64,000 bases of DNA from Paracnuella aquatica. Its GTDB lineage: Bacteria > Bacteroidota > Bacteroidia > Chitinophagales > Chitinophagaceae. Shown here piece after piece: positions 25,035 to 33,270 of the stretch (position 1 is its first letter; the number at the start of each line of letters is the position of its first letter). The stretch spans positions 62,001 through 126,000 of the forward strand of contig NZ_QOWJ01000016.1 in the NCBI RefSeq assembly GCF_003332885.2. The letters run 5' to 3'. Under the pieces are notes generated by a model. The model was not told the DNA's origin. It searched no databases and saw only the letters and a list, made by a program, of their open reading frames with translations. A program made the position numbers and the translations under genes.

Positions 25035-25042
25035 TAAGTTTG
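25035..25042 (+). promoter_or_regulatory. Minus-7 box (TAAGTTTG) for FNR-ferredoxin gene
   Basis: An exact TAnnTTTG match ending 32 bases before the ATG at 25074, with no clear minus-33 element. Confidence 0.5.
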
Positions 25043-25073
25043 CATACAACATTGCGAACCCGTTTTACATTTT

Positions 25074-26123
25074 ATGGAGCACAGGGAACATTATCACTAC
25101 AAAACACTTCGCGTAACAGCCGTACACGAAGAAGCAAAAGACTTTAAAACCTTTGTGCTCGAAAGCGATGGAGACCTGGTGTATAAAAGCGGCCAGTACC
25201 TTACATTGGCGCTGCACGAGCCGGACGAAATCAGGCGTTCCTACTCCATCACTTCGGCGCCGGTGTTGAACGAGCCACTGACCATTGGGGTAAAACGCAT
25301 TGCCAACGGCGTGTTTTCGCGCTACCTGTTTGAACGTGTGGAGCCGGGATCTGTACTGCATACCAGCGGGGCCGGCGGCTTGTTTATACTGCCCGAAAAC
25401 ATCAACCAGTACCGGCAGGTATTTTTTTTCGCTGCAGGTAGCGGCATCACGCCCATTTTATCCTTACTCAAAACTGCACTCCATGCACACCCACACCTTT
25501 CGGTGGTGCTGGTGTACAGCAACCCATCGCCGGAGCGGGCACTTTTTCTACACCCCATTCAGCAATTAAAAGAGCAGTTTGGCAACCGGTTTCACCTGGA
25601 GTTAATATTTAGCAACAACCCTGATCTCTATCGTGCCCACCTGCACCGCGACCTGATTTTATCTTATGTAAAAACGCTGGTACATCCGCATGCGGATACC
25701 ACGCTGTTTTATACCTGCGGACCTGAAAGCTATATGCGTCTTTGCGTGTTTACGCTGCAGGGCGCAGGCATTGCGGCCCACCAAATCAAACGCGAAAATT
25801 TCATTACCCACACCCATAGTGCCGGCCGGGCCTTGCCCCCCGATGCAGCCACACACCATGCATTAATACAAGTAAACGGTATTGTGCAAAATGTAGCTGT
25901 TGCTTTTCCGCAATCCATTTTAAAAGCGGCGCAAAAAGCAGGCGTGCAGCTGCCTTATAGTTGCGAGGTGGGCCGCTGTGGCAACTGCGTGGCGCGGTGC
26001 ACCAGTGGCACCGTTTGGCACTCGTACAACGAGGTGCTTACGGAGCGGGATCTAGAGAACGGGCTGGTACTTACCTGCGTGGCCCACCCGGTGGGCGGCG
26101 ATGTGGTGCTGGAAATAAAATAG
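25074..26123 (+). CDS. FNR-type NAD(P)H oxidoreductase fused to 2Fe-2S ferredoxin
   Basis: A 349-residue electron-transfer reductase of the PaaK/Hmp-like class: FAD-binding barrel (about 10-110, RSYS at 55-58), NAD(P)-binding domain (about 115-245, AGSGITPIL and TCGPESYM) and a C-terminal plant-type ferredoxin (about 262-349) with ligands Cys297, Cys302, Cys305 and Cys335 (SCEVGRCGNCVARC ... LTCVAHP). Electrons flow NAD(P)H to FAD to 2Fe-2S to an oxygenase or desaturase. No oxygenase is adjacent; a di-iron sterol-desaturase family gene lies far away at 59542. The partner is unknown. Confidence 0.92.
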   Translation: MEHREHYHYKTLRVTAVHEEAKDFKTFVLESDGDLVYKSGQYLTLALHEPDEIRRSYSITSAPVLNEPLTIGVKRIANGVFSRYLFERVEPGSVLHTSGAGGLFILPENINQYRQVFFFAAGSGITPILSLLKTALHAHPHLSVVLVYSNPSPERALFLHPIQQLKEQFGNRFHLELIFSNNPDLYRAHLHRDLILSYVKTLVHPHADTTLFYTCGPESYMRLCVFTLQGAGIAAHQIKRENFITHTHSAGRALPPDAATHHALIQVNGIVQNVAVAFPQSILKAAQKAGVQLPYSCEVGRCGNCVARCTSGTVWHSYNEVLTERDLENGLVLTCVAHPVGGDVVLEIK

Positions 26124-26130
26124 CAGTTGG

Positions 26131-26847
26131 TTACAGCAATTTGGCTGCTTTTTCCAAATCTTCCGGCGTGTCAATTTCTACGCCCATATAATCGGTGAGC
26201 ACCATGCGCAGCGTAATGCCATTTTCGAGGTAGCGCAGGCATTCTATTTTCTCGGCAGCCTCCAGTGGCGACATGGGCCATGCGGTAAAATCCATCAAAG
26301 CGCTTTTGCGAAATGCATACACGCCAATATGTTCGTAGTAAGTAATGGCCGCCTCTTTATTGCGCGGATAAGGAATCACACTGCGGCTAAAGAACAGGGA
26401 ATTCCAGGCCTTGTCCACACATACTTTTACAAAATTGGGATCGGCAATGGAAGCTTCATCTTGCAGCACCTGCATCAGCGATGCTACCTGAACAGAAGGT
26501 TCTTCAAATTGCTGCAACAGTTTTTCCAGTGGTTCGCGGGCCACAAACGGCGTATCGCCCTGCACGTTTACAATCACGTCCACATCCAGGCCCGCAGCGG
26601 CTTCTGCAATGCGGTCGGTGCCGCTTTCGTGTTCGCCCTTGCTCATGATCACCCGGCCACCCTCACGTTCTATTTCCTCGCGGATAATATCGCTGTCGGT
26701 TACCACCACTACTTCATCAAACAGGCCGGTGCGCACCGTTGCATGATAGGTATGTGCAATCACGGTTTTGGTTCCCAGTTGCTGCATCAGCTTTGCGGGA
26801 AAACGCGTGGCGGCGTACCGTGCCGGAATCATGGCGATCTTTTTCAT
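26131..26847 (-). CDS. kdsB: 3-deoxy-manno-octulosonate cytidylyltransferase (CMP-KDO synthetase)
   Basis: A 238-residue KdsB: it couples KDO to CMP using CTP, giving the donor for lipopolysaccharide inner core. Seen: the nucleotide motif IPARYAATRFPAKLM, VVVTDSDIIREEI, SKGEHESGTDRIAEA, NVQGDTPFV and ITYYEHIGVYAFRK. The length is standard. It is the third minus-strand gene of a run, but a strong hairpin at 26910-26949 separates it from the gene before. It is convergent with the FNR gene (7 bases between stops). It may act with the KdnB-like protein to make CMP-8-amino-KDO. Confidence 0.95.
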   Translation of the reverse strand: MKKIAMIPARYAATRFPAKLMQQLGTKTVIAHTYHATVRTGLFDEVVVVTDSDIIREEIEREGGRVIMSKGEHESGTDRIAEAAAGLDVDVIVNVQGDTPFVAREPLEKLLQQFEEPSVQVASLMQVLQDEASIADPNFVKVCVDKAWNSLFFSRSVIPYPRNKEAAITYYEHIGVYAFRKSALMDFTAWPMSPLEAAEKIECLRYLENGITLRMVLTDYMGVEIDTPEDLEKAAKLL

Positions 26848-26909
26848 AACAACAAAGGAAAGAAGATTGCATTAAAAAATGGCCGTGCTGCGTAAGAAGC
26901 ATCATGGTG

Positions 26910-26949
26910 TGCCAGATACAATGATCAAAACGGATCATTGTATCTGGCA
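26910..26949 (-). terminator. 17-bp hairpin spanning the stop codon of the MORN/TPR gene
   Basis: TGCCAGATACAATGATC (26910-26926) and its perfect complement (26933-26949) enclose a 6-base loop. The stop codon of the minus-strand gene (26935-26937) lies inside the stem. There is no T-run after it in the minus direction, so it may act as a processing or stability hairpin or as a rho-aided end rather than a standard intrinsic terminator. Confidence 0.55.
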
Positions 26950-28122
26950 GTAATTGCGGATCTCTTTTGGAATTAATTTCGATACATAGGTTTCGGAATA
27001 GTCAAGTGCTTTTGCTGCCCGTAGATCCTGGCAAATAAGATCCCGTTCCGCCGGCGGAACACGCTCCATATCTGCAACGGTTAATGGAGCCAGCGTTGTA
27101 CTGCTTTTTGCATTTCCTTTTGTAGCATCTGAAGGCCGGTATTGATACATGCGTGCCATTGCCCGGTGCACCAGTGCTTCCAGCATCAGGGGTTCTATTT
27201 GCAAAGCCCTATCGAAAGATGCCACAGCCCTGTCGAAACGCCTTTCAACCATCATCAGCAAGCCTTCTTTAAAGTGGGTGTCGTTGCTGGCACTATCTGC
27301 TTTTATAATGCGCAGCATTGCTTTGTTGGCTTCCCGAAGCGAACCGGCCTGGAGTTTTGTATAAAAAGTCGCGGTTTGATACGCTACTGTATATTGCCGC
27401 TCATCCGGAACCAGTACCCCGTATTGAACCAGGCGCTGCTGCTTTATTTTGCCGCTTGAATAGTAAACAATGGAAGTGTCGAAAGCTGTAGCCTGTTTGC
27501 GTTTCATCGTATCCTGCAGTTGTCCGGTGATGTAATAGCTGCTGCCTTGAAACACCACTTCGTCATTGGCAAGCTGGCGGCGTTGGACCAATGCTCCATT
27601 TGGGTAATACTCCTCCCAGGTGCCGTGTAGCAAGCCTTTCTGGTAATTGGCAATCTGCTTTATATTTCCGTTTTTAAAATAAACCCTTACCTCTCCGTGC
27701 AGCAGGCCATCTACCAGTGTGCCCCTGTTTTGTATTGTACCCCTGTTGTAGTAATCGATGTATGTGCCGCTATAAGGCCGGCCGTTGAGCGTCCACACGC
27801 CTTGCAGCACCTTCATGTTTCTTAGGCCCGGAATGCGCTTAAGGCTATCGGGCCGGGCTCTGTATTCTTTTGTAAAAACATAGACGATCTTATCCATGTC
27901 GGTCCATCCAAGCAGCACTAAACTGTCCTTATCTTTTAATTCCCTTGAGTCGGAGATATCTTCGCTTGTAATAACGTTCCACTCCTCCGGGTCCTGAAGA
28001 ATCGGGATGGAATCGATAATATAAAGCGTTCGCTCTGGTGCTGTCTGTCCGTTTGCGCCTACAGCGCAAATCAGCAAACACGCCAACAGCATTACGGGGT
28101 TGTGTAAAATGGTGCTTTTCAT
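26935..28122 (-). CDS. Secreted MORN-variant repeat and TPR protein
   Basis: A 395-residue protein with signal peptide (about 1-25, ...LLICAVGANGQ). Residues about 105-235 hold YwqK/MORN-variant repeats: NGRPYSGTYIDYYNRGTIQ, DGLLHGEVRVYFKNGNIKQ, KGLLHGTWEEYYPNGALVQ and a degenerate YYSSGKIKQQRLVQYG. The C-terminal part (about 285-325, RRFDRAVASFDRALQIEP) is a TPR hairpin, followed by a Ser/Thr-rich linker and a final helix. Such proteins usually act as scaffolds or binders in the envelope. No precise role is known; no toxin partner is adjacent. Confidence 0.8.
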   Translation of the reverse strand: MKSTILHNPVMLLACLLICAVGANGQTAPERTLYIIDSIPILQDPEEWNVITSEDISDSRELKDKDSLVLLGWTDMDKIVYVFTKEYRARPDSLKRIPGLRNMKVLQGVWTLNGRPYSGTYIDYYNRGTIQNRGTLVDGLLHGEVRVYFKNGNIKQIANYQKGLLHGTWEEYYPNGALVQRRQLANDEVVFQGSSYYITGQLQDTMKRKQATAFDTSIVYYSSGKIKQQRLVQYGVLVPDERQYTVAYQTATFYTKLQAGSLREANKAMLRIIKADSASNDTHFKEGLLMMVERRFDRAVASFDRALQIEPLMLEALVHRAMARMYQYRPSDATKGNAKSSTTLAPLTVADMERVPPAERDLICQDLRAAKALDYSETYVSKLIPKEIRNYCQIQ

Positions 28123-28269
28123 GAGCAGTTAGTTGGTTTGTTTCATCCTGGCCGCACTCAATTCAGATCAAATAAGCATGACCAAAATGATATTTTAAAA
28201 ATAAATGCCCCACGATACAGCAACAACAACTGCACCTAGTGAACGGAACGATGCATTGCTTGCTGCGTT

Positions 28270-28980
28270 TTATTCCGCAGGCAAATAAAGTTTCATGCTT
28301 CCTTTTTCAAACAACAGTTCGTCCACGTGTCCCATTTTCGCCCTATCGGCAGTAATCAAATGCATGTGCAGAAAAGTATCGTGGTGGGTAAATATCGCTT
28401 TATGTGTTGTTGAAAAAAAGCCAATAATATCGGATGTAGCATTGGTAACCTTATAGTTTTGCTGTCCGCGGTGCGCTTCATCCGGCGACGAAACGGTGGC
28501 GCCCTTGGGCAGGTTTACAATGTGGATGGCTGCACTTTTTACCGTACCGGAAAGCCTGAATAAAAAAGGGCGCTTTGCCCCTTTCGTCATCCTGTCAAGG
28601 TATTGTTCCAGCTGCGCAATGGTTTCAACGCTGTCGGGCAACGATTGCTCCTTCCATCGTGCAATATTGGCGTAACCGAAAAACGGCGCTTTGATGTTAT
28701 AGGTTTCTTCCACCCGCATGGCCGTGTCGCCCACAACAACCGACTTATATGCTTTGCCATCAATGACCAATATTTCTCCTGACAGATATTCGACCGGCCC
28801 AAAACCGTACAGGGCATTTTTGTTGGCAATCGTGTCGAGGTAGATTTTTCCCTGCAGTTCGCCTTTCCACATTACATCCCTCATTTGCCCTACAACCTTT
28901 ACTTCATTTACCTGTGCCTGTGCCGCACTGCTTGCCGATAATATAATTGCAAGCACTAAAATCATCTTGCCATAATTCAT
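28270..28980 (-). CDS. Acetolactate decarboxylase family protein with signal peptide
   Basis: A 236-residue protein resembling alpha-acetolactate decarboxylase (BudA/AlsD), which turns acetolactate to acetoin at a zinc centre. The zinc motif is preserved: His205-x-His207-x10-His218 (FLHMHLITADRAKMGHVDEL), the same spacing as the known enzyme (HxH-x10-H). YGFGPVEYLSGEILVIDGKAY matches the family's N-terminal half. It begins with a signal peptide (MILVLAIILSASSAAQAQ), whereas the characterised enzymes are mostly cytosolic, though secreted Bacillus forms are known. No acetolactate synthase gene is near. The family call rests on the motif and its spacing. Confidence 0.68.
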   Translation of the reverse strand: MNYGKMILVLAIILSASSAAQAQVNEVKVVGQMRDVMWKGELQGKIYLDTIANKNALYGFGPVEYLSGEILVIDGKAYKSVVVGDTAMRVEETYNIKAPFFGYANIARWKEQSLPDSVETIAQLEQYLDRMTKGAKRPFLFRLSGTVKSAAIHIVNLPKGATVSSPDEAHRGQQNYKVTNATSDIIGFFSTTHKAIFTHHDTFLHMHLITADRAKMGHVDELLFEKGSMKLYLPAE

Positions 28981-29085
28981 TCTGGATACTGATTATTTCC
29001 GTTACACAACTAAATTCTTTCATTGCAATTCATCGCACTACAAATCATTCATCACTCATCATTCATAATTTTCTACCGACGGCTG

Positions 29086-29183
29086 TTTCCTTCTTCACTC
29101 TACACTCCTTGCTCCTTGTTCGATATTCTTACCCAACTTCATCATTCGTCTGTTCCTTGTTCATCTGTTCTTCTGTTCCCCTG
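29086..29183. repeat. Gene-end spacer with CCTTGTTCGATATTC-type words
   Basis: The spacer upstream of the acetolactate-decarboxylase gene and after the GGT gene contains CTCCTTGTTCGATATTCTT (29112-29130) and several variants (TGTTCCTTGTTCATCTGTTC, 29151-29170). The same words make up the arms of the inverted repeat at 48473-48503/48929-48959, so this is a dispersed spacer family. Confidence 0.65.
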
Positions 29184-31076
29184 CTACCATCCAATGCCAT
29201 AATCCTCTCCATGATTCGAACTTCCGCCCCACAGCGTTCCGTGTTTCCAATCAAAATAAATAGCATTGATGGGGCCGCTGGTGCGGGGTTGCATGGTAGG
29301 CCGGTAGCCCATTTTGCGCAGTTCGGCAAGCACCCAGGGCGGCGTTTGCTCCTGCACAATAATGCTTCCGGGCACTGGCTGGCGGTCGGCGGTTTTTTCG
29401 CCACCCAACGAAAGCCACAGTTGGTTTGAATTAAAATTAGCCGCCTCGGTGGCTTGTTGCACCGTCATGCCAAACTCCACCATGTTCAGGAAAAACTGCA
29501 GCAGGTTTTGATCCTGCGTATCGCCGCCCTGCACCGCAAAAGAAAGAAAAGGCTTGCCCCCCTTCAGTGCCAGCGAAGGCGTTAGCGTAACGCGGGGACG
29601 CTTGCCCGGTGCCACTACGTTGAATGGGTTGAGCGACGAATCAAGCACAAAGCTTTGCATGCGCTGGCTCATGCCCACGCCGGTGTTGCCCGCAATGGTA
29701 GCCGGCAGCCAGCCGCCACTGGGGGTAATGCTCACCACCCAGCCTGCACTGTCGGCGGCTTCTACGGTAGTGGTGCCGCGCAGGTAGCGGTCCATGTAAG
29801 CGTCGTTCAAAATAGCCGATGTGGCGTCGTGCACCGGCACCACGCTTCGGTTGCGCACCGGAGTAGTATCCATGCTAAAGCCGCGGCCGCGCAGCAGGTT
29901 CAGGTATGGGTTGGTGCGTCCTTCAAAAGGATAAGGATCGCCCGGCCCAATCTTCGGATCGTTGCGCATTGGATTGATAAGCGCTGCGCGTTGTTTTGCA
30001 TAACGTTTATCCAACAAACCTTTGATGGGCTGCTGTGGTGAAAAGGCGGGATCACCGTAATAAAAATCGCGGTCGGCAAAAGCAAGGTTCATTGCCTGGT
30101 ACAATGTGTGGATGTACTGCGCCGAATTGTACCCCATGCCTTTCAGGTCAAAATTTTCCAGGATGTTGAGGGCCTGCAGCAGCATCGGCCCCTGCGTCCA
30201 TTGCTGCAGTTTATATACATCAATGCCTTTGTATGCTGTTTTCAGCGGCTCTTCTTCAATGGGCTTCCAACGGGCCAGGTCTTCCATCGTAATGAGGCCG
30301 CCCTGCTCCTGTGCACCACGTACAAATTCTTTGGCAATATCGCCTTTGTAAAAACGGTCGTAAGCTGCGTAAATGGCTTGCTTACGGCTCTTTTTTTGCC
30401 TTAGCGCCTGCTGCTCCGCCTCCACCATTTTGGTCAGTGTTTGCAGCAGGTCGTTTTGCACAAAAATTTCACCGGCCTCCGGTGCCTCACGTTGCTGCCC
30501 CAGGTGCGGCAAAAACACTTTCTTGCTATAGGGCCATTCTTTAATGCGGGCTTTGTTGCTTTCCATCTGGTTGGCCGTTTGCGCTTCAATAGGATAGCCT
30601 GCTGCCAGTTGCATGGCAGGCGCCAGCACTTCTTTCAAACTTAGGGTGCCGTACTCGGCCAGCATGTAGCAGATGCCGCCCGGTGTGCCCGGCGTGGTGG
30701 CCGCCAGCGGGCCATACTCGGGCGGGAAATTGTAGCCTTTGCTCTTGAAAAACTCCGGCGTGGCGCCGGTAGGTGCCACACCCATGGCGTTGATGGCAAT
30801 TACTTTTCCTGTTTTGGGATTATAAATCAATGCTTGCGTTTCACCGCCCCAGCTCAATACATCCCACATGGTGCAGGTGGCGGCCAGCATGGCGCAGGCC
30901 GCATCTACAGCATTGCCGCCTTTGCCAAACACCATGGCGCCGGCCTGTGCCGCCAGCGGCTTTCCGGTAATGGCCATCCAGTGCCGGCCGTGCAGCGGCG
31001 GCTTTTGTGTAGCCTGTGCATGGATGCTGCTGCCGCAAATAAGCGTACCTATTAAAACACACCACAACTTTCGCAT
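29184..31076 (-). CDS. Gamma-glutamyltranspeptidase family protein, periplasmic
   Basis: A 630-residue Ntn hydrolase of the GGT family, made as a precursor that cleaves itself before a catalytic threonine. Signal peptide MRKLWCVLIGTLICGSSIHA. Seen: GKGGNAVDAACAMLAATC, TPGTPGGICYMLAEYG and GTTTVEAADSAGWVVSIT; by alignment with the usual TTHxSVVD motif, Thr435 is the nucleophile. Two motif positions differ (Thr437 for His, Glu439 for Ser), so it may be an acylase-type or other hydrolase rather than a true glutathione transpeptidase. The frame upstream to 31439 overlaps the next small gene and is not used. Confidence 0.88.
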   Translation of the reverse strand: MRKLWCVLIGTLICGSSIHAQATQKPPLHGRHWMAITGKPLAAQAGAMVFGKGGNAVDAACAMLAATCTMWDVLSWGGETQALIYNPKTGKVIAINAMGVAPTGATPEFFKSKGYNFPPEYGPLAATTPGTPGGICYMLAEYGTLSLKEVLAPAMQLAAGYPIEAQTANQMESNKARIKEWPYSKKVFLPHLGQQREAPEAGEIFVQNDLLQTLTKMVEAEQQALRQKKSRKQAIYAAYDRFYKGDIAKEFVRGAQEQGGLITMEDLARWKPIEEEPLKTAYKGIDVYKLQQWTQGPMLLQALNILENFDLKGMGYNSAQYIHTLYQAMNLAFADRDFYYGDPAFSPQQPIKGLLDKRYAKQRAALINPMRNDPKIGPGDPYPFEGRTNPYLNLLRGRGFSMDTTPVRNRSVVPVHDATSAILNDAYMDRYLRGTTTVEAADSAGWVVSITPSGGWLPATIAGNTGVGMSQRMQSFVLDSSLNPFNVVAPGKRPRVTLTPSLALKGGKPFLSFAVQGGDTQDQNLLQFFLNMVEFGMTVQQATEAANFNSNQLWLSLGGEKTADRQPVPGSIIVQEQTPPWVLAELRKMGYRPTMQPRTSGPINAIYFDWKHGTLWGGSSNHGEDYGIGW

Positions 31077-31111
31077 AACGGGTAATTTACTGTTGAACAA
31101 ACAAAAAGGAT

Positions 31112-31315
31112 TTAAGGTGTACTGATGCGAAAGCCAAGGCCGGTGCCCATGTTGGCTTCTTCGTAAAAAATGGTGATGGTGAGGATTACCTGTCCGCCGG
31201 CGTCGGTGCTTTGCGATTGCAGCACATGCGATATGCGGCTGCGTTGCTGTTGCATCCAGTCCACCACTTCGGTTTGCAGGGCCTGCGGCGTGCCCGAAAA
31301 TATTTTGAGCTGCAT
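31112..31315 (-). CDS. Small conserved-looking protein, unknown function
   Basis: A 67-residue protein (MQLKIFSGTPQALQTEVVDW...) with a beta-alpha-beta-beta look: an opening strand LKIFSG, a helix ALQTEVVDWMQQQ, then QVILTITIFYEEA. It lies 35 bases upstream of the GGT start on the same strand. The pattern recalls Cse60-type small proteins, but I cannot confirm the family. Coding character and the clean start at 31315 support it as a gene. Confidence 0.55.
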   Translation of the reverse strand: MQLKIFSGTPQALQTEVVDWMQQQRSRISHVLQSQSTDAGGQVILTITIFYEEANMGTGLGFRISTP

Positions 31316-31423
31316 ACAAAAACTTGTTTGCCCCAATATACGCAGGTCTTTTTTCGCAGCCCTTTAACAAGGTAAAAAATAAGGCCGCTCCTGCCTCATG
31401 GCGGCGGGGCTTATCTTCGCCGC

Positions 31424-31735
31424 ATGAACGAACATCCAACCGTAAAGCGGCTGCGTGTGCTGGGCTACCTCGAAGCTATTTCATGGCTGCTCCTGTTATT
31501 TATTGCCATGCCCCTCAAATACATCTGGGACATGCCACTGATGGTGCGTTATGTGGGCTGGGCACACGGCATCCTGTTTATCTTGTATTGCCTGCACCTG
31601 TTGCTGGCCAAGGGCATTTTGCGGTGGTCGTTTGGTAAAATGGTGTTGGGTGGTGTTGCAGCTTTTTTCCCCTTTGGTACACTTTGGTTCGACAAAAAAA
31701 TTGAGCGGTCGGAGCAGGTGGTGCAACGTTCGTAA
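31424..31735 (+). CDS. DUF3817 family membrane protein
   Basis: A 103-residue inner-membrane protein with three hydrophobic segments. Seen: RLRVLGYLEAISWLLLLFIA, MPLKYIWDMPLMVRYVGWAHG and KMVLGGVAAFFPFGTLWFDKK, which are the standard DUF3817 (YdzA-like) blocks. Related domains occur fused to transport proteins, but the function is unknown. It is convergent with the next gene (21 bases between stops). Confidence 0.88.
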   Translation: MNEHPTVKRLRVLGYLEAISWLLLLFIAMPLKYIWDMPLMVRYVGWAHGILFILYCLHLLLAKGILRWSFGKMVLGGVAAFFPFGTLWFDKKIERSEQVVQRS

Positions 31736-31756
31736 CACACCGAAGTGCGGCTTTGA

Positions 31757-32137
31757 TTATTCCGAAACTTCGAGCCAGTACACATCCGAGCCATTGCGGG
31801 TAAGTGGCCCAATCATCAGGCCGCCGGGTTCAGGTATTTCTTCTAGCAGGGTAAATGTGCTGCAGTCGCGGTCGAGCCCATCAAACACCAACGTAAAGCG
31901 GTGGCCGGCCTGTGCCAGTCCCCAGTCGGGGTAAGATGCAATACCGAATGCCTGCACCAGCTGTTTGCGTACACCATTTTGCTGCACCAAATATGTGCTG
32001 GGCCAAATGCGGATGAATGAATCTTCTACCAGCGTGCAGTGCACAATGGTGGTGCGTTCTTCCTGTTGCAGAAAGTCCACTTCGATGGTAACATCCGGCG
32101 AAAAAACGGGCCGGGTAATATTAGGTGTTTCGGTCAT
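31757..32137 (-). CDS. Hypothetical cytoplasmic protein
   Basis: A 126-residue acidic protein (MTETPNITRPVFSPDVTIEV...). It looks all-beta, with strands such as RTTIVHCTLVEDSFIRIWP and HRFTLVFDGLDRDCSTFTLL, and ends GSDVYWLEVSE. I do not recognise a family. The start at 32137 is preferred; the frame upstream to 32239 reads through a region without coding character. It is divergent from the secreted protein gene at 32276. Confidence 0.65.
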   Translation of the reverse strand: MTETPNITRPVFSPDVTIEVDFLQQEERTTIVHCTLVEDSFIRIWPSTYLVQQNGVRKQLVQAFGIASYPDWGLAQAGHRFTLVFDGLDRDCSTFTLLEEIPEPGGLMIGPLTRNGSDVYWLEVSE

Positions 32138-32275
32138 AGACGCCCCAAAATTACGGAGCTGCACGGCACCGGCAAACGCTGGTATTGGTATTGCTATAGT
32201 GGCGAAGCATTTGTGCCGAAAAACGGGTGCATCCCGCACAGCAATGTTTCTGCAGCAAAGGCGTTAATTTCAATA

Positions 32276-33058
32276 ATGTTCCGGCTGCTCACCATAGCGC
32301 TGTTTTGCTGCACCATGCATGCTACTGCCCAAGACCTGAGCGGATTTTGGAAAGGCACGCTTACTATGAGCGGCGGTTGTTTTCCCGAAAACCACATCGA
32401 ACTACAGATCAACATCAACGGCGGCACCGTATCAGGCAATTCATATCACTACCTCGACGTACACAATTACGTAAAGAAAAGTTTCACCGGCGATTACACA
32501 CCTGGCGAAAAAAAAATAACGGTGAACGAAGGGATGGTGACTACGTTCAAAATTCCACCGCATTGTATTGTGTGCATCAAAAACTACACATTGGTGTATA
32601 GCCGCCAGGGCGATGAAGAAGTGCTCACCGGCGTATGGAACGGCACCATCATGAACAGCAGCGCACCTTGCCAACCGGGCAGCATTGTATTGCGGCGCAT
32701 TGCCAAATCAGCCTTCCAGGAAATACCGGAAATTGCCGTAGACACTGGGCAGGTACGCCTCGATTTTTATGACAACGGCGAAATTGACGGCGACTCTATT
32801 ACCGTATTGGTGAATAAAAAAATGGTGCTGCAGCACCAAAAGCTCACGGCCCAACCCATTACTACTTATTTGCAAGTAACGGCCAGCACCACTTTTTTTG
32901 AAGTGGAAATGGTGGCCGAAAATCTTGGATCTATTCCGCCCAATACGGCGGTGCTCATCATCACAGCCGGCGTTAAGCGCTACCAGTTATTTCTTGCGTC
33001 CAGCCCCACCAAAAGCGCCTTTGTACGGTTTGTGTACGAACGGGCGGCACCGTTGTAA
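32276..33058 (+). CDS. Hypothetical secreted protein
   Basis: A 260-residue protein with signal peptide MFRLLTIALFCCTMHATAQ. The first domain (about 20-150) is beta-rich and opens DLSGFWKGTLTMSGGCFPEN, a wording common to secreted lipocalin-like or 'extracellular' Bacteroidota proteins, with four cysteines that could pair. The second (about 160-260) resembles a small beta-sandwich with DNGEIDGDSITVLVNKK, often seen at the C-terminus of secreted proteins in this phylum. No enzymatic motif is visible. Confidence 0.75.
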   Translation: MFRLLTIALFCCTMHATAQDLSGFWKGTLTMSGGCFPENHIELQININGGTVSGNSYHYLDVHNYVKKSFTGDYTPGEKKITVNEGMVTTFKIPPHCIVCIKNYTLVYSRQGDEEVLTGVWNGTIMNSSAPCQPGSIVLRRIAKSAFQEIPEIAVDTGQVRLDFYDNGEIDGDSITVLVNKKMVLQHQKLTAQPITTYLQVTASTTFFEVEMVAENLGSIPPNTAVLIITAGVKRYQLFLASSPTKSAFVRFVYERAAPL

Positions 33059-33147
33059 CTGTGCCTGCATTTTTACCAATTACTCATGTTCACCGTTCAT
33101 TTTGGCGCATCCATCGTGCAGCAAAGCTTGCACCTGCGCGGTTGTGC

Positions 33148-33155
33148 TATATTTG
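33148..33155 (+). promoter_or_regulatory. Minus-7 box (TATATTTG)
   Basis: An exact TAnnTTTG match with a TTG at 33128-33130, 17 bases upstream. It would start a transcript about 33162, upstream of both candidate starts of the next gene. Confidence 0.5.
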
Positions 33156-33270
33156 GTGCGCAAAAACCGCCCGGATAAAAATGCCGCTCCGCACTACTGC
33201 TGCTGCCCACACTACACAACAAGATGCCTTTGCACAAGGCATCAAAAGGGCGTTTGGTAAAAACTACTTA

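Noticed and set aside
26935-28122. Antitoxin of a toxin-antitoxin system (YwqK-type naming)
   Set aside because: MORN-variant proteins are often given this label automatically; this one is secreted, has a TPR domain and no toxin partner.
31077-31439. N-terminal extension of the GGT-family gene
   Set aside because: It overlaps the small gene at 31112-31315 and has no coding character; the signal peptide starts at 31076.
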